Shown piece after piece: positions 26,241 through 34,143 of a stretch of DNA of 64,000 nt; within the stretch, counting starts at the first letter, position 1; each line of letters starts with the position of its first letter. A program made the translations under genes and the position numbers. Origin of the DNA: Chryseobacterium mucoviscidosis (GTDB lineage Bacteria > Bacteroidota > Bacteroidia > Flavobacteriales > Weeksellaceae); NCBI RefSeq assembly GCF_002177115.1, contig NZ_MVAG01000114.1, forward strand, positions 1 through 64,000, in the 5' to 3' direction. The notes beneath the pieces are model-generated. The model was not told the DNA's origin and made no database searches. It worked only from the letters and a program-made list of their open reading frames with translations.

Positions 26241-26339
26241 AAAGAGTCATCTCCGTTAAAGTATAAATGATTATTTCTATCGATTTTTGCACTTTAAAAG
26301 AAACAATAAATTATTCAGGATCGTTAAAAGGATTTTAAA

Positions 26340-27542
26340 ATGAAGATAGATAAAAGAATAATACCGTTGGCAATAGGCGGTCTGGGAATCGGAACCACCG
26401 AATTTACCATTATGGGGCTGCTTCCCGATATTGCAAGAAGTTTACAGATCAGCATTCCGGAAGCGGGACATTTAATCTCGGCTTATGCTTTCGGAGTGGT
26501 TGTAGGAGCTCCGATTTTAATTGGATATTCTGTGAAATTTCCGCCAAAAAAGGTTTTGATAGTTTTGATGATGATTTTTACCCTGTTTAATGCATTATCG
26601 GCAATTGCTCCGGATTATAACACGATGATGATCATCCGTTTCCTTTCCGGACTTCCGCATGGAGCTTTTTTTGGAGTGGGAACCGTGGTTGCTACCCGAT
26701 TAGCCGCAAAAGGTAAAGAAGCATTCTATATTTCGCTTATGTTTACAGGACTTACGGTTGCGAATCTCGCGATGGTTCCGCTGGTAACGTATATCGGTCA
26801 TGCATTTCACTGGAGATGGTATTTCGCCATTGTTGCTGTGATCGGGTTATTTGCCTTATTATTTTTAAAACTCTGGCTGCCTATGCTTGAAACCAACGAA
26901 AATACTCACTTCATGGAAGAAATGAAATTTTTGAAGAAAAAGCAGTCATGGATGGTTTTGATGATTACTGCGATTGGTTTTGGAGGATTATTTACATGGT
27001 TCAGTTATATTACGCCTTTAATGACCATTGTTTCAGGAATTAAAGAAAATCAGATGGCATATGTGATGATTCTCGCCGGAGCCGGAATGGTTGTAGGAAA
27101 TTTAGTCGGCGGATATTTGTCTGACAGACTGAGCCCTGAAAAGACCTGTGTTTTATTACTTTTCTTAATGATGAGTTCTTTAGTGGGCGTATTTTTCCTT
27201 TCAGAATATCAAACGGTTTCATTGGTACTGACGTTTATCTGCGGCGCACTGTCGATGTCGGTTGCTGCACCCATTAATATTATGATGATGAAGGCAGCTC
27301 CTAAGAGCGAAATGATGGCTGCTGCTTTTATGCAGGCCGGATTTAACTGTGCGAATGCATTGGGAGCGTTTTTGGGAGGTATTCCTTTAGAAAATGGTTA
27401 TTCCTTCAATTATCCTTCTTTGGTAGGTGTAGGAATGACGTGTATAGGATTGATGATTGCATTCCGATACAAACAGTTATACAGTTCACGAAAAACGGAA
27501 GAAAAAGAAATTATAGCAGAATGTGTTTCCTGCGATCAATAA
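26340..27542 (+). CDS. MFS transporter, AraJ/DHA1-like
   Basis: 400-aa inner-membrane protein with about 12 membrane segments. The opening LGIGTTEFTIMGLLPDIARSL is characteristic of the AraJ/YdhP-like DHA1 branch; HLISAYAFGVVVGAPI and RFLSGLPHGAFFGVG match the motifs of that branch, which mostly exports sugars, purines or drugs. Substrate is unknown. The short cytoplasmic tail ends with EEKEIIAECVSC. The divergent AraC gene is the likely regulator. A gatttttgc sequence upstream is one base off the -7 consensus. Confidence 0.88.
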   Translation: MKIDKRIIPLAIGGLGIGTTEFTIMGLLPDIARSLQISIPEAGHLISAYAFGVVVGAPILIGYSVKFPPKKVLIVLMMIFTLFNALSAIAPDYNTMMIIRFLSGLPHGAFFGVGTVVATRLAAKGKEAFYISLMFTGLTVANLAMVPLVTYIGHAFHWRWYFAIVAVIGLFALLFLKLWLPMLETNENTHFMEEMKFLKKKQSWMVLMITAIGFGGLFTWFSYITPLMTIVSGIKENQMAYVMILAGAGMVVGNLVGGYLSDRLSPEKTCVLLLFLMMSSLVGVFFLSEYQTVSLVLTFICGALSMSVAAPINIMMMKAAPKSEMMAAAFMQAGFNCANALGAFLGGIPLENGYSFNYPSLVGVGMTCIGLMIAFRYKQLYSSRKTEEKEIIAECVSCDQ

Positions 27543-27545
27543 AAG

Positions 27546-27578
27546 AATCGGCAGTTTCCTCCGGAAACTGCCGATTTT
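27546..27578. terminator. Bidirectional terminator between MFS and lectin genes
   Basis: Perfect 14-base arms (aatcggcagtttcc) with loop tcc and flanking T-run on the plus side. It serves two convergent genes. Confidence 0.82.
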
Positions 27579-27593
27579 CATAATTTGTAGTTT

Positions 27594-27938
27594 TTAGAAT
27601 TTAAATGTGCATCCGCAAACGCTCATTTTGCCTTCTACAACAGTAGTCCATTGTCCGTTCCATGTTCCTCCGTAAGACGCACAGATGGATGGGCAAACTT
27701 CTTTAGCATCTTCGTCGCTCCAGATAGGACCGGCCAAAACATCTAAAGTGTACTCGGAGTCGCCTGTAGGCTGAGTATTAAGCTCAACTTCGATAACGCT
27801 CATCTGTCCTTCAACAATGGTAGTCCATTGTCCGGTAAACTTTCCTAAGTGTGCTGCCGCGATACGCGGACCTAATTTTTGTGCTTCGTCATTGCTCCAA
27901 AGTGGTCCCGCAATGATGTCTAATTTGAATGTTGACAT
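27594..27938 (-). CDS. MVL-type mannan-binding lectin
   Basis: 114-aa protein made of two tandem homologous units (about 4-53 and 64-114). Each has the pattern AGP(L/I)WS(N/D)(D/E)(E/D)A, then GQWTT(I/V)VEG(Q/K)MSV. Order, length and spacing match the Microcystis viridis lectin MVL, a high-mannose-binding protein of 113 residues made of two such repeats. Mannan binding through the repeated clefts is therefore a strong inference. No signal peptide is visible, as in MVL. Unit 2 alone carries four cysteines (82, 86, 108, 110), absent from unit 1. It has its own promoter with a palindrome over the -33 region, and a terminator; the SpoIIAA-like gene is upstream on the same strand. Confidence 0.92.
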   Translation of the reverse strand: MSTFKLDIIAGPLWSNDEAQKLGPRIAAAHLGKFTGQWTTIVEGQMSVIEVELNTQPTGDSEYTLDVLAGPIWSDEDAKEVCPSICASYGGTWNGQWTTVVEGKMSVCGCTFKF

Positions 27939-27968
27939 AATTTTTAGTTTTTTGTTTGTTTAACATTA

Positions 27969-27976
27969 CAAATGTA
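27969..27976 (-). promoter_or_regulatory. -7 promoter box TACATTTG of the lectin gene
   Basis: TAnnTTTG match on the minus strand, about 31 bases upstream of the start codon. Confidence 0.45.
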
Positions 27977-27994
27977 GTCACAATAATGAGAAAT

Positions 27995-28008
27995 ATTCTA
28001 CGTAGAAT
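27995..28008. promoter_or_regulatory. Palindrome attctacgtagaat upstream of the lectin gene
   Basis: Perfect 14-base palindrome whose near edge is 19 bases upstream of the -7 box, so it covers the position expected for the -33 element. A candidate operator. Confidence 0.4.
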
Positions 28009-28061
28009 GTACCAAATTGATAATTAGGTATTTATACTTACAGTTTAATTTTCAGATCAAT

Positions 28062-28090
28062 AAAAAAGACTGCCTTAAAAAAGACAGTCC
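28062..28090 (-). terminator. Intrinsic terminator of the SpoIIAA-like gene
   Basis: Hairpin gactgcctt/aagacagtc with one mismatch and T-runs on the minus strand, 25 bases past the stop. Confidence 0.72.
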
Positions 28091-28114
28091 TCCGTTGTTT
28101 TTATAATAAGCAGA

Positions 28115-28495
28115 TTACGCTTCTACTTCATTCCCGTTTTTGCACCAGTACATTGCATTGTAAAGGTTTCCTTTCGGGAAGGATTTGAATTCTCCCGGCA
28201 TCAGTACGCTGAAGATTTCAGTGAAATTCTGTACATGCTGATTATCCGTTAGAATTGCAGCCCTGTTCCATTTGGTTAGATTTTTTAGTCCTAAAAGTGC
28301 ATCTTCTAACCATGCACCGGCTGTAAAATTATCCAGATCTGTGTCAAGATACATCAAATAATTCAGTTCTCCAAATTGCTCAATCTTTGCTTTTACACGA
28401 GGAAAAACAAGATTTTCAAAATCCTCTTTCGTCACTTCTCCTGTTGCGTTGAATGCTGCAACATTTTCCGGAGCCTCTGGAATAATCGTTATCAT
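28115..28495 (-). CDS. SpoIIAA-like / STAS-SEC14 domain protein
   Basis: 126-aa single-domain cytoplasmic protein. The pattern VAAFNATGEVTKEDFENLVFPRV, then LNYLMYLDTDLDNFTAGAWLEDA and the C-terminal PGEFKSFPKGNLYNAMYWC fits the SpoIIAA-like family (former DUF3478), related to STAS and SEC14 folds. Function is unknown; lipid or anti-sigma interactions are speculative. It is flanked by a terminator on its 3' side, so it is not obviously co-transcribed with the lectin gene, although both point the same way. Confidence 0.75.
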   Translation of the reverse strand: MITIIPEAPENVAAFNATGEVTKEDFENLVFPRVKAKIEQFGELNYLMYLDTDLDNFTAGAWLEDALLGLKNLTKWNRAAILTDNQHVQNFTEIFSVLMPGEFKSFPKGNLYNAMYWCKNGNEVEA

Positions 28496-28606
28496 ATTAT
28501 TATTTTTAATGTGGTTTGATTGAAGGGTGAAAACAAATATTAAACCAATATTAATTTAAGATGAATAAAAGGCTTAATTATTGTTAAATTAGAGAAAAAT
28601 ATTACG

Positions 28607-29812
28607 ATGAATCTTAAATCTAACGAACCTTTCTGGCTTTTGAAAAACGGATTGATTTCTTCTTATCCTTCTTTAAAATCCAATGAAGAATGTGATGTGC
28701 TGATTATCGGAGGCGGCATTACAGGAAGTTTAGCAGCTCACCAAATGATGTCTGAAGGATATAAAACAATCCTTATTGATCAACGCGAACTCTGTAACGG
28801 AAGTACTTCAGCAACTACTTCCATGCTTCAGTATGAAATAGATTTTCCTCTTTTCGAACTTATTGAAAAAATAGGAAAAAAAGGAGCTGTAGCAAGTTAT
28901 AAGGCATGTTCGGATTCTATTGATAAGCTTGAAAAGTTAGCCGGTGAAATTAAGTCGGATTCAGGATTTAAAAGAAAAAAATCTCTGTATTATGCTTCCA
29001 AGAAAAAGGATGTTGCATGGCTGAAGAAAGAATTTAACGCAAGAAAAGACGCTGGTTTTAAAGTAAAATGGCTTGAAAGTGATGAGGTTTCAAAACAGTT
29101 CGGATTTGAAAATACATATGGCGGAATTCTATCTGAACAGGGAGCAAGTATTGATGCTTTTAAGTTTGCACATGAATTATTTAAGGTAAATGTAAAGAAA
29201 GGGTTACAAATTTTCGACAAAACAGAAATGACAGATGTTGAGTATTTTAAAGGATATAATTTAATTACAGTGGATTCCGGTTTTCAGATCAGGGCTAAAA
29301 AAATCATTTACTGCATCGGCTATGAAAGTAAAAGTCTTATTAAAGAACATTTTGTGAATCTAAAAAGCACCTATGCCATTGTTTCGGAAATTGATCCAAA
29401 AAAATTTAAAAACATCAACAATACGCTGGTCTGGAATACCGATGAGCCTTATATGTATATGCGGACAACGGATGACGGAAGGCTGCTAATCGGAGGCGGC
29501 GATGAAGATTTTTATGATGCTGAAAAACGGGATTCTCTTTTAAATAAGAAAGAAAAGGAGATTTTAAAAACGTTGAAGAAAATAAAACCCGATTATTATT
29601 TCTACACAGATTTTGTCTGGGCAGGAACTTTTGGCGAAACTAAGGATGGGCTGCCTTATATCGGGGAACATAAGGATTTTAAAAACTCTTATTTCATATT
29701 GGGTTTCGGAGGAAACGGAATTACGTTTTCGGTTACCGGAATGGAAATGGTTTCTCAATTTATGAAAGGTAAAAAGCATCTGCTTTCAAAGTATTTTAAA
29801 TTTGGGAGATGA
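28607..29812 (+). CDS. FAD-dependent oxidoreductase, DAO family, without Rieske domain
   Basis: 401 aa. N-terminal dinucleotide fold CDVLIIGGGITGSLAAHQM, then LIDQRELCNGSTSATTSM, and the C-terminal FAD loop IGEHKDFKNSYFILGFGGNG, as in glycine/D-amino-acid oxidase-like enzymes. Close relatives in other bacteria carry an extra C-terminal Rieske 2Fe-2S domain and are about 500 aa; this one stops at the end of the FAD fold. Substrate is not deducible. The gene is monocistronic and ends at a large snapback hairpin shared with a convergent gene. Confidence 0.85.
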   Translation: MNLKSNEPFWLLKNGLISSYPSLKSNEECDVLIIGGGITGSLAAHQMMSEGYKTILIDQRELCNGSTSATTSMLQYEIDFPLFELIEKIGKKGAVASYKACSDSIDKLEKLAGEIKSDSGFKRKKSLYYASKKKDVAWLKKEFNARKDAGFKVKWLESDEVSKQFGFENTYGGILSEQGASIDAFKFAHELFKVNVKKGLQIFDKTEMTDVEYFKGYNLITVDSGFQIRAKKIIYCIGYESKSLIKEHFVNLKSTYAIVSEIDPKKFKNINNTLVWNTDEPYMYMRTTDDGRLLIGGGDEDFYDAEKRDSLLNKKEKEILKTLKKIKPDYYFYTDFVWAGTFGETKDGLPYIGEHKDFKNSYFILGFGGNGITFSVTGMEMVSQFMKGKKHLLSKYFKFGR

Positions 29813-29821
29813 TTTCTGAAG

Positions 29822-29893
29822 TTTTCATGAATTCGGCGGAGGCTTCGCCTCCGCCGAATTCATGAAAAATCCGCGGCAATTTTTGCCGCGGAT
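29822..29893. terminator. Double snapback hairpin between convergent genes
   Basis: First hairpin: perfect 22-base arms starting ttttcatgaattcggcgg, loop ttc (29822-29868). Second: 11-base arms atccgcggcaa, loop ttt (29869-29893). They adjoin and probably terminate both flanking transcripts. The GC-rich loop-ttc design matches the snapback family, but the flanks differ. Confidence 0.7.
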
Positions 29894-30015
29894 CACCACA
29901 CTCAAAATATTTGTTGTCGGAACTTTGAAAACAACATTTCTTCTTCATTCAACTTTAATGGTTATTAGTTTTTAATCACTTTAGATATTTAAATTTAATT
30001 TCTGCTGATAATGAG

Positions 30016-31200
30016 TTACAGGCTATAACCATTTTTCTTTGCCAGTTCCAGAACAGACCTTTCAATTGCTTTTCCAAGATCATCGGCTTCAGAATTTCCT
30101 CGTTTTTTCATTTCGGCATCAATGAAATCCTGTCTTTTCTTGGATAATTCTTCAATTTCTCTCTGAATTTTCTGTCTCTCGGCTGATTTTTCGGCAACCG
30201 CTTTTTTAATTTCCTCTTTGCTTTTGCCTTTCAATTCAGCAGGAAGCTCTTCCGCTTTTACGTCCGACATAAAGTTCACATCCTTTTCAGCGCGGTCTAC
30301 CAAATCCCAATGATCGTTTTTATAGGCATTTTTCTTGGATTTTGCGACCGTTCTTTCCACAGCGTTGGAAACCGACTGCACTTCGGCATTTTTGTCCTGA
30401 AGCATCTGTTTGGCTTTAAATTCCGAACCGTGACTTCCGTAATAAATGTAGGTGTCATTCAGCTTGGCGTTGCATTCTGAAATTCTGACATCATAGGGAG
30501 TTTCTATATAAATTACTTTCTGGTCGCTGTCGATATTGAAATACTTTCCATCGCCCAAAGAAGAGCCGTTTTGCCAGAAAGTCTGTATTCCTTCATCGCG
30601 GCTTCCGCAGAAAATTGTGTTGGTGTAAATATTCTTTCTCTTCGCAGTTGGAATCACTTCTTTATAGCTGATTTTTCCCTGATCGAAAGGCTCGTTTCCC
30701 GCAATATAGATCAGCTTCATACTTTGATTATTGTCATCCCATTTCAGATTCATTGAAGCATCACGGATTACCGCTCCGCAATATTCACTTCCGCCGTTGG
30801 TTCTCAAAGCAAACAGTTTTTCCGAAACCAGATCCAGATCCTGAGTAAGCGGAGTTACCTGTCGGATGTAATTTTCATCTCTGAGACCATCATTTCCGTA
30901 TTCATACAAAGCAATTTCCACTTGGGGCGCTTTGCCGTTGTATTTTAACGTCGTTAAAGTATTCACGATGTTCCAGAGTCGGGATTTCGCCTGATCGATC
31001 AGTCCGTCCATACTGTTGGAAGTATCTAAAAGCAAAGCAACCTGAATTTTATTTTCTTTGATACTCTTTTCGGAAGATGAATTGATATTCTGAACCATTG
31101 TTCTCTGAACGGCGGGTTCTTTACACTCAAATTTTGAATTTTGTGCTGTTAATAAAGCAGCAGTTCCTATTGCTAATGTTAAAATTTTAAAAGCTGTCAT
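30016..31200 (-). CDS. Von Willebrand factor A domain protein, secreted
   Basis: 394 aa with a signal peptide (cleaved near TAQNS). The VWA domain (about 50-245) has the metal-ion-dependent adhesion site DTSNS at 59-63 and the Thr/Asp-containing strands that follow. The C-terminal third is charged and helical, with a probable coiled coil (about 325-375; EEIKKAVAEKSAERQKIQRE). Such proteins are envelope or extracellular with metal-dependent ligand binding; the partner is unknown. It follows a SIMPL protein on the same strand with an 11-base gap, so they are probably an operon. Confidence 0.82.
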   Translation of the reverse strand: MTAFKILTLAIGTAALLTAQNSKFECKEPAVQRTMVQNINSSSEKSIKENKIQVALLLDTSNSMDGLIDQAKSRLWNIVNTLTTLKYNGKAPQVEIALYEYGNDGLRDENYIRQVTPLTQDLDLVSEKLFALRTNGGSEYCGAVIRDASMNLKWDDNNQSMKLIYIAGNEPFDQGKISYKEVIPTAKRKNIYTNTIFCGSRDEGIQTFWQNGSSLGDGKYFNIDSDQKVIYIETPYDVRISECNAKLNDTYIYYGSHGSEFKAKQMLQDKNAEVQSVSNAVERTVAKSKKNAYKNDHWDLVDRAEKDVNFMSDVKAEELPAELKGKSKEEIKKAVAEKSAERQKIQREIEELSKKRQDFIDAEMKKRGNSEADDLGKAIERSVLELAKKNGYSL

Positions 31201-31211
31201 GATTTTGTGTT

Positions 31212-31886
31212 TTAAAGGATTTCGTATTTTGTTTTAATGCTGTATTTCAGCTTGATATTATCAATATTTTCAAAAGAATAATCAACATTAGAATCTGCTG
31301 CCTCAAGCTGGATATTGGAAACTTTAGCTCTGAAGTTCATCGGCATCATCATATCACTGGTATAATCTTCAATTTCTATGATCTCAAGCGGCGTTCCGGT
31401 TCTCTTGCCCATACTTTCCAGAAGATAGTCGGCTTTTTCTTTTGCCGCTTTCAGCGCATTGATTTTTACGGTTTTTCTGAAATCTGTAATTTTTGTATTT
31501 TTAATTTCTGAAATATTGATGCTGTTGACCCACTTTTGATTCAGGTTTTCAAAAAGATTTCCCATATCGGTCTTATTTGTTACCTTAAACTGAAGATTCT
31601 TAGTGAAAATTTTCGTTTTGGAATAAATATTCTGATACATCGATTTGAATTTGATGTCTTCGTTTTTTACGCCGTTGCTTTTCAGGATTTCAAAAAGCTG
31701 TTTTTCGTTATCGGCAAGCTGATTTTTGTTATCTCCCTTAATTCCTACATTGAAGATAATTTCATCCGGTTCTACTTCCATTTCTGCAATTCCGGTTACT
31801 TCAATGAAATTTTTCTTTATTTCCTGTGCGTTGATCATACCTCCTATCAGAAATAATCCGATCAGTAAAAAATGTCTCAGTTTCAT
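31212..31886 (-). CDS. SIMPL-domain (DUF541) periplasmic protein
   Basis: 224 aa with a signal peptide (cleaved near MINAQ). The SIMPL domain shows FIEVTGIAEMEVEPDEIIFNVGI at the N-terminus and KAAKEKADYLLESMGKRTG, the most conserved helix of the DUF541 family. E. coli YggE of this family lowers oxidative stress; here the role is unassigned. First gene of a probable operon with the downstream VWA protein. Confidence 0.85.
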   Translation of the reverse strand: MKLRHFLLIGLFLIGGMINAQEIKKNFIEVTGIAEMEVEPDEIIFNVGIKGDNKNQLADNEKQLFEILKSNGVKNEDIKFKSMYQNIYSKTKIFTKNLQFKVTNKTDMGNLFENLNQKWVNSINISEIKNTKITDFRKTVKINALKAAKEKADYLLESMGKRTGTPLEIIEIEDYTSDMMMPMNFRAKVSNIQLEAADSNVDYSFENIDNIKLKYSIKTKYEIL

Positions 31887-32019
31887 AATTTTCTTTTTTT
31901 AATTTTAAACTTCTAGAGTAAAATTACACCGATTTAAAACTGAAAATCGGGAGACTTGGTGAAATGATGGTTTGGCTTGGTGAAATCAAAAAAAATTGGA
32001 AATGATGATTATTTTAGCG

Positions 32020-32096
32020 CAATGTTCGCAAATATTTTCATTGAAATTACTGTGAATATTCTTCGTTCGCAAAGGCACTGCGCTCAGCAAATGATA
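32020..32096 (+). repeat. Single copy of the ttcgcaa-ggc-ctcagcaaatgata repeat
   Basis: Contains gcgcaatgttcgcaaat and then gttcgcaaaggcactgcgct followed by cagcaaatgata (core 32065-32096). Same layout as the end of a 136-base unit at 17 kb, more divergent. Confidence 0.65.
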
Positions 32097-32124
32097 GCTG
32101 AAACTATTGTTTTGTGATGAATAT

Positions 32125-32152
32125 AAAAAAACAGTCCTGAAAAGAACTGTTT
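32125..32152 (-). terminator. Terminator overlapping the stop of the small lipoprotein gene
   Basis: Arms aaacagt/actgttt, loop of 10, T-run of seven on the minus strand. The proximal arm includes two bases of the stop codon. Confidence 0.72.
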
Positions 32153-32510
32153 ATCTGTTGGTAAGAATAATTGATTTTCCGCTTGGCGTGACGAGTTTTT
32201 TCACCTCAGAAAAAAGTTTGGTTCGGATGATGAGCTCATCATCATTTTCTGAAATGGTGTAGGTTTCGGAAGTTGCAAACGCATCGTCGATATCGTGCTC
32301 AAAAAGTTTGGTAGAACCGGACTGATCTACCGAGTAAAAATCTACTTTGTAATCATTAAGTCCGGTCTGGTAAAATTTGTAAACAATTTTTTCATTGAGA
32401 TCGCTGGAAATGATCTTGGTTTCAATGAAATTGTTTTGTTCAAGAAACGAACAACTCTGCAAGAATAATACAGGTAAAAGAAAAAAGTAAAACTGTTTTT
32501 TCATAGTCAT
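32151..32510 (-). CDS. Small hypothetical lipoprotein
   Basis: About 119 aa. A hydrophobic segment ends in the lipobox FLQSCS, so it is lipid-anchored. The mature protein contains repeated short strands (KIVYKFYQTGLNDYKVDFYSV, split over two strands; SENDDELIIRTKLF) and no motif I recognise. The start is one of two nearby ATGs (MTMKKQ or MKKQ); the choice changes nothing functionally. The gene is flanked by its own terminator and a gap from the upstream VWA gene. Confidence 0.6.
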   Translation of the reverse strand: MTMKKQFYFFLLPVLFLQSCSFLEQNNFIETKIISSDLNEKIVYKFYQTGLNDYKVDFYSVDQSGSTKLFEHDIDDAFATSETYTISENDDELIIRTKLFSEVKKLVTPSGKSIILTNR

Positions 32511-32627
32511 GTTTGGTTTTAGCAAAGGTATATATTGCTAAATGGTTGATTGTTAACAGAATCTCAATTTTCATATTACATTTTTTTCATATAAGAGCTG
32601 ATAAAGAATTGAAATTACCCAAAAGAT

Positions 32628-34013
32628 CTAATAATAGGATCTTGTATTATGTCCGGATGAATATTTTAAGGCGATATTATAAATTCTCTTCAGATCTTCA
32701 TCGTTTTTATCGCAGAAAGACTGATAATAACTGATGATGTTTTGCATGGATTTTTTGCTATTTCCCATATTGGTTTGTGAAAAATCTTTTGCTGCTTTTT
32801 TGAGTGCTGTCGTCATTTTAGCAATCTGAAAATTTTTCTTTAATTCTTGTTGAGTTGTTTCCGTCATTTCATCATATTCTTTTTTAGAAGAAATATTTTT
32901 CACTTCATCATTCTTCTCATAAACCAAAGAAGCCGTAATTGAAGAATTTTCTAATTCATTTTTCTCAACTTCCATCAGGAAAATCTGGGTTTGTCCGCAA
33001 TCTAAATTTTCAAGTTCTACTTCTATTTGATGATTAGAAGTATATTTTGGCTGATAACCGTAAAATGTTTTAATTTTCATTCCTTCAGGAAGATCGATCG
33101 TTAGTTTCGGCTTTTTTCCAATATTGTATAAAAGGCTTTCCAATTCATCTTTAAACGTCTTTTGAATATCTTCTTCAGCATCTCCGATGAAATAATTGGA
33201 GCCTCTTCCATAAGTGGCGATTCTCCGTAACAGATCAAAATCCAGTTGTTGCCCGACTCCGATGGTACTGATGTCTATTCCTTTATCGTTAAATTCTTTC
33301 GACTGTTTAAAAATTGTTTCAGGATCGGTAATTCCGGAATTTGTCATTCCGTCGGTAAGAAGAATTACTTTGCTGTTGTAGTCTTTGGTATTGTGTTTTT
33401 GTGCTTCCGAATAGCCCATCATCATTCCTGAATGAATATTGGTGGAACCCGAAGGATAAATACTTTCAATAATGGCATCTAAATTTCCGGCAACATCTTT
33501 TATTTTTGATGATTTTAAAACAAGATTGGCAGTATCATCAAATTTTACAATGGAAATGAGATCTTCGGGTTTCAATCCTTTTACAAAAACTTTCAGTGCC
33601 GTTTTTACTTTTTCAAGTTTTCCGCCACCCATAGATCCGCTGTTATCAATGACGAGAGAAACATTTACTTTGTTGGAGTTTTCTCTACCCGATACATTTT
33701 GCGTTGCAAGACCGATTTGCAGTAAAAAATTGTCGTCCGAATTCAGAATTGTATTGTCATAATCAATGCTTAAAGCCACTTCATTTTTCTTCGGAATTTT
33801 AATCTGATGTTTGTGGTAATTCATAAAATCTTCTACAATAATCGTGTTTTCATTAAGAAATCCACTTTCATTTGCGCTGGAAAGACCGTTGCTCACCGTA
33901 TGGGAAACAGAGCCTGAAGAAACTCCTAACTGCGCTTTTGAGATATTGAAAAGAAATGTTGAAGAGAAAAGGTAAACTAATGTACTTCTGTTTAGAAAAG
34001 ATAAATTTTTCAT
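32628..34013 (-). CDS. Von Willebrand factor A protein with YfbK-like N-terminus
   Basis: About 461 aa with a signal peptide (cleaved near ISKAQ). Residues about 60-110 (FMNYHKHQIKIPKKNEVALSI, split) resemble the N-terminal domain preceding VWA in YfbK-like proteins. The VWA domain has VSLVIDNSGSMGGGKLEKV with a DxSxS metal site, STNIHSGMMMGY and ILLTDGMTNSG. The start at MKNLSF is preferred because it directly precedes the signal sequence. It is divergent from the TPR sensor kinase gene with 130 bases between, and each has a good promoter. Confidence 0.82.
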   Translation of the reverse strand: MKNLSFLNRSTLVYLFSSTFLFNISKAQLGVSSGSVSHTVSNGLSSANESGFLNENTIIVEDFMNYHKHQIKIPKKNEVALSIDYDNTILNSDDNFLLQIGLATQNVSGRENSNKVNVSLVIDNSGSMGGGKLEKVKTALKVFVKGLKPEDLISIVKFDDTANLVLKSSKIKDVAGNLDAIIESIYPSGSTNIHSGMMMGYSEAQKHNTKDYNSKVILLTDGMTNSGITDPETIFKQSKEFNDKGIDISTIGVGQQLDFDLLRRIATYGRGSNYFIGDAEEDIQKTFKDELESLLYNIGKKPKLTIDLPEGMKIKTFYGYQPKYTSNHQIEVELENLDCGQTQIFLMEVEKNELENSSITASLVYEKNDEVKNISSKKEYDEMTETTQQELKKNFQIAKMTTALKKAAKDFSQTNMGNSKKSMQNIISYYQSFCDKNDEDLKRIYNIALKYSSGHNTRSYY

Positions 34014-34037
34014 GATGATTAAATTTGAATTATGCCA

Positions 34038-34066
34038 CAAACTTAGCCTCATAAATCCCGCAGAAA
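34038..34066 (-). promoter_or_regulatory. Promoter of the YfbK-like VWA gene
   Basis: TTT at 34064-34066 and TAAGTTTG at 34038-34045, 18 bases apart on the minus strand, 25 bases upstream of the start codon. Confidence 0.52.
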
Positions 34067-34110
34067 ATACGAAACTTGGTGAATGAAGAATTTCACTTGG
34101 TGAATAATTT

Positions 34111-34139
34111 TTTGCACATTATATATATGTATATCTTTG
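34111..34139 (+). promoter_or_regulatory. Consensus promoter of the TPR sensor kinase
   Basis: TTTG (34111-34114), 17 bases, TATCTTTG (34132-34139): perfect at both elements. The -7 box ends four bases before the first ATG, so the transcript may be leaderless. Confidence 0.7.
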
Positions 34140-34143
34140 TTTT

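Noticed and set aside
25316..27542. Arabinose-type operon
   Set aside because: AraC and AraJ-like names are family labels only; no sugar-catabolic genes are adjacent.
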